DNA from: Bacteroidales bacterium
GTDB taxonomy: Bacteria > Bacteroidota > Bacteroidia > Bacteroidales > NBLH01
Direction of reading: 5' to 3'
Assembly (NCBI GenBank): GCA_021647685.1
Contig: JAKIUH010000183.1
Coordinates: 1 to 8,351, forward strand
DNA: 8,351 nt
Shown here: piece after piece, positions 6,433 through 8,351 of the stretch
Layout of the letters: each line of letters begins with the position of its first letter
Position numbering within the stretch: position 1 is the stretch's first letter
Notes under the pieces: generated by a model
Database searches by the model: none
The model's input: the letters and a program-made list of their open reading frames with translations, nothing else
Told to the model about the DNA's origin: nothing
Position numbers and translations under genes: made by a program

Positions 6433-8351
6433 ATGCCTTCTTTTCATATTCATTTTCAAGGTCAAGTTCAAGGTGTGGGCTTTCGTCCTTTTGTGTATAA
6501 AAAAGCAATCGAATACAATTTAAAAGGTTGGGTTAATAATACCAACACTGGTGTGCATATTGAAGTAAATGGCGATTATAATATTGTAAAGACATTTTAT
6601 CAGGATATTCTTAATCAGCCACCGGATTTAGCCATTATCACAGAAAGTGAAATGTATGAAATTGAGGCAGTAAGTTTTGATTCATTTCAAATTGTCCATT
6701 CCGACAATAAGGAACAACCTAATTTATTGCTAACGCCTGATTACGGTATTTGTCCGGATTGTTTAAAGGAACTTTTTAATCCTGAAAACAGGCGTTACCT
6801 ATATCCTTTTATCACTTGTACCAACTGCGGTCCTCGTTATTCAATAATTAAAAAACTTCCTTATGACCGCGAAAATACAACAATGAATAAATTTGCAATG
6901 TGCGAACTTTGTGCTTCCGAATATCTTAATCCATTAGACAGGCGCTACTATTCGCAGACCAATTCGTGTACTGATTGCCCTGTAGAAATGAGTGTGTTAA
7001 ATACAGATAAAAAATATAAGCAAAAAGAAATTATTCAATTAATTCAAAATGCACTTACCGAAGGTAAAATTATTGCCGTAAAAGGAATTGGTGGCTATTT
7101 ACTTATGGCAGACGCTACAAACGCTGAAACGATTAAAACACTACGCAACCGAAAGCATCGTCCTTTTAAACCTTTTGCATTAATGTATCCCGGTGATAGT
7201 TTGCTTTTTGCTGATGTAATTGCTTCGGAAACAGAAAAAAAACTTTATCAAGGTATTGAAGCACCTATTGTACTTTTTCGTGTAAAAGAAAATTTGAAAA
7301 GTGCTTTACAAAAAGATTTAATTGCGCCAGAGTTAAAGCAAATTGGCGTAATGAATGCCTACACCCCTCTTTATCATCTGATATTAAAAGGTATTGATTT
7401 CCCAATTATTGCCACCAGTGCCAATATTAGTGAAAGTCCAATTATATATCAAGACAATGAAGCTGCACAAGAGTTGGCAAGAATAGCCGATTTAATCATT
7501 GCAAATAATCGTGAGATTGTAGTTCCGCAAGACGATAGTGTAATGAGGTTCAGCCCTGTATATCAGCAAAAAATCATTATTCGCCGTTCACGCTCTTTGT
7601 CGCCTACTTTTATCGACCCTCATAAAAATATTCATTCTCAACAAACACTTTTGGCAATGGGTGCGGGATTAAAAAGCAGTTTTGCATTTTTTACACAGGG
7701 AAATATTTATGTAAGTCAATATCTTGGTAATCTAAACGGTTTTAAATCGCAAGAAAGTTACGAAAAAGTAATTCGCCACTTTTTAAAACTTTTTGAAACA
7801 GAACCGAAAATAATTGTTGCGGACAAACATCCGCAATATTTCTCAACAGAATTTGGACATATATTAGCAAAAGAGTTTAGTGCTAAATTCTATTTTGTGC
7901 AACATCATAAAGCTCATTTCACATCGGTTTTGGCAGAAAATGGATTGATTAATTCAAATAATAAAGTTTTAGGCGTTATTTGGGATGGTGTTGGATTAGG
8001 AAATGATGGTGCTATTTGGGGCAGTGAATTTTTTATTTATAATAAAAAAAAGATGGAAAGAATAGCTCATTTTGAATATTTTACGCATTTGGCATTGGAT
8101 AAATTTGCTTTAGAACCGCGTTTACCGGCATTATCTTTATGCAAGGATATTGATGAGGCCAATGATCTTTTGAAAACAAAATTCAATAAATTGGAATTGA
8201 ATAACTACAGGAAGTTAATTCAGAACAACACTTTAAAGACCGCAAGTGCCGGCAGATTATTTGATGCAGTTGCTTCTTTATTAAATATTAGAGATTACAA
8301 CTCTTTTGAAGGTGAAGCTGCTATGCTTATGGAAAGTAGTGCTTTGGATTT
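6433..8351 (+). CDS. hypF: Carbamoyltransferase HypF, partial (C-terminus cut by window edge)
   Basis: Makes carbamoyl-adenylate from carbamoyl phosphate and ATP and passes the carbamoyl group to HypE, the source of the CN ligands of the active-site iron. The frame is open without a stop from 6433 to the window end, giving 639 of an expected 750 or so residues. The acylphosphatase domain comes first, with QGVGFRPF (13-20), R18 and N36. Two zinc-finger units follow with all eight cysteines (107, 110, 129, 132, 157, 160, 179, 182). The YrdC-like domain has KGIGGY (217-222), KHRPFKPFALM (241-251) and ATSANIS (327-333). The Kae1-like domain has QHHKAH (490-495) and WDGVGLGNDG (517-526). Some motifs differ from the common form, notably in the Kae1-like domain near 552-563. 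The gene lies 6 bp behind hypB; hypC, hypD and hypE may follow outside the window. Confidence 0.96.
   Translation, partial: MPSFHIHFQGQVQGVGFRPFVYKKAIEYNLKGWVNNTNTGVHIEVNGDYNIVKTFYQDILNQPPDLAIITESEMYEIEAVSFDSFQIVHSDNKEQPNLLLTPDYGICPDCLKELFNPENRRYLYPFITCTNCGPRYSIIKKLPYDRENTTMNKFAMCELCASEYLNPLDRRYYSQTNSCTDCPVEMSVLNTDKKYKQKEIIQLIQNALTEGKIIAVKGIGGYLLMADATNAETIKTLRNRKHRPFKPFALMYPGDSLLFADVIASETEKKLYQGIEAPIVLFRVKENLKSALQKDLIAPELKQIGVMNAYTPLYHLILKGIDFPIIATSANISESPIIYQDNEAAQELARIADLIIANNREIVVPQDDSVMRFSPVYQQKIIIRRSRSLSPTFIDPHKNIHSQQTLLAMGAGLKSSFAFFTQGNIYVSQYLGNLNGFKSQESYEKVIRHFLKLFETEPKIIVADKHPQYFSTEFGHILAKEFSAKFYFVQHHKAHFTSVLAENGLINSNNKVLGVIWDGVGLGNDGAIWGSEFFIYNKKKMERIAHFEYFTHLALDKFALEPRLPALSLCKDIDEANDLLKTKFNKLELNNYRKLIQNNTLKTASAGRLFDAVASLLNIRDYNSFEGEAAMLMESSALD

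Noticed and set aside
8340..8351. Possible end or break of hypF at the window edge
   Set aside because: The frame is open to the last base and conserved motifs run in order without a shift, so this is truncation by the window and not a pseudogene.

Overview
This window holds a [NiFe]-hydrogenase locus from an AT-rich bacterium, most likely a member of the Bacteroidota. Three things point to that group. The hypA gene is preceded by a textbook Bacteroidota promoter (TTTG, 20 bases, TAACTTTG). None of the start codons has a clear Shine-Dalgarno sequence. The HypF protein carries motif variants that I associate, from memory, with that phylum. The exact genus cannot be read from the sequence.

Layout. 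A 313-bp intergenic region (4919-5231) separates two divergent gene sets. Leftward (minus strand) run the structural genes of a membrane-bound Group 1 uptake hydrogenase: the Tat-exported iron-sulfur small subunit (3785-4918), the Ni-Fe large subunit (2038-3780) and the b-type cytochrome anchor (1313-2020, trimmed from a longer open frame). After a 167-bp gap with a strong hairpin come the hydrogenase maturation endopeptidase (600-1145) and a NicO/UreH-like nickel permease (1-563, cut by the window edge). Rightward (plus strand) run the pleiotropic maturation genes hypA (5232-5573), hypB (5608-6426) and hypF (6433 to the window end, cut).

How the genes work together. The permease would supply nickel, and HypB (GTPase with a His-rich store) and HypA (Zn/Ni metallochaperone) would insert it. 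HypF makes the carbamoyl donor for the CN ligands of the active-site iron. The endopeptidase then removes the 20-residue tail of the large subunit. The Tat signal on the small subunit carries the folded heterodimer across the membrane, where the small subunit's C-terminal helix and the cytochrome b pass electrons from H2 to the quinone pool. The remaining maturation genes (hypC, hypD, hypE) are not in the window and probably lie beyond its right end.

The locus is coherent and largely conventional; I see no undescribed system. The points most worth a second look are a nested 41-nt inverted repeat between the cytochrome and protease genes, the glycines at both positions where oxygen-tolerant enzymes have extra cysteines, the degenerate motifs in HypF, and the lack of a recognisable promoter for the structural operon.
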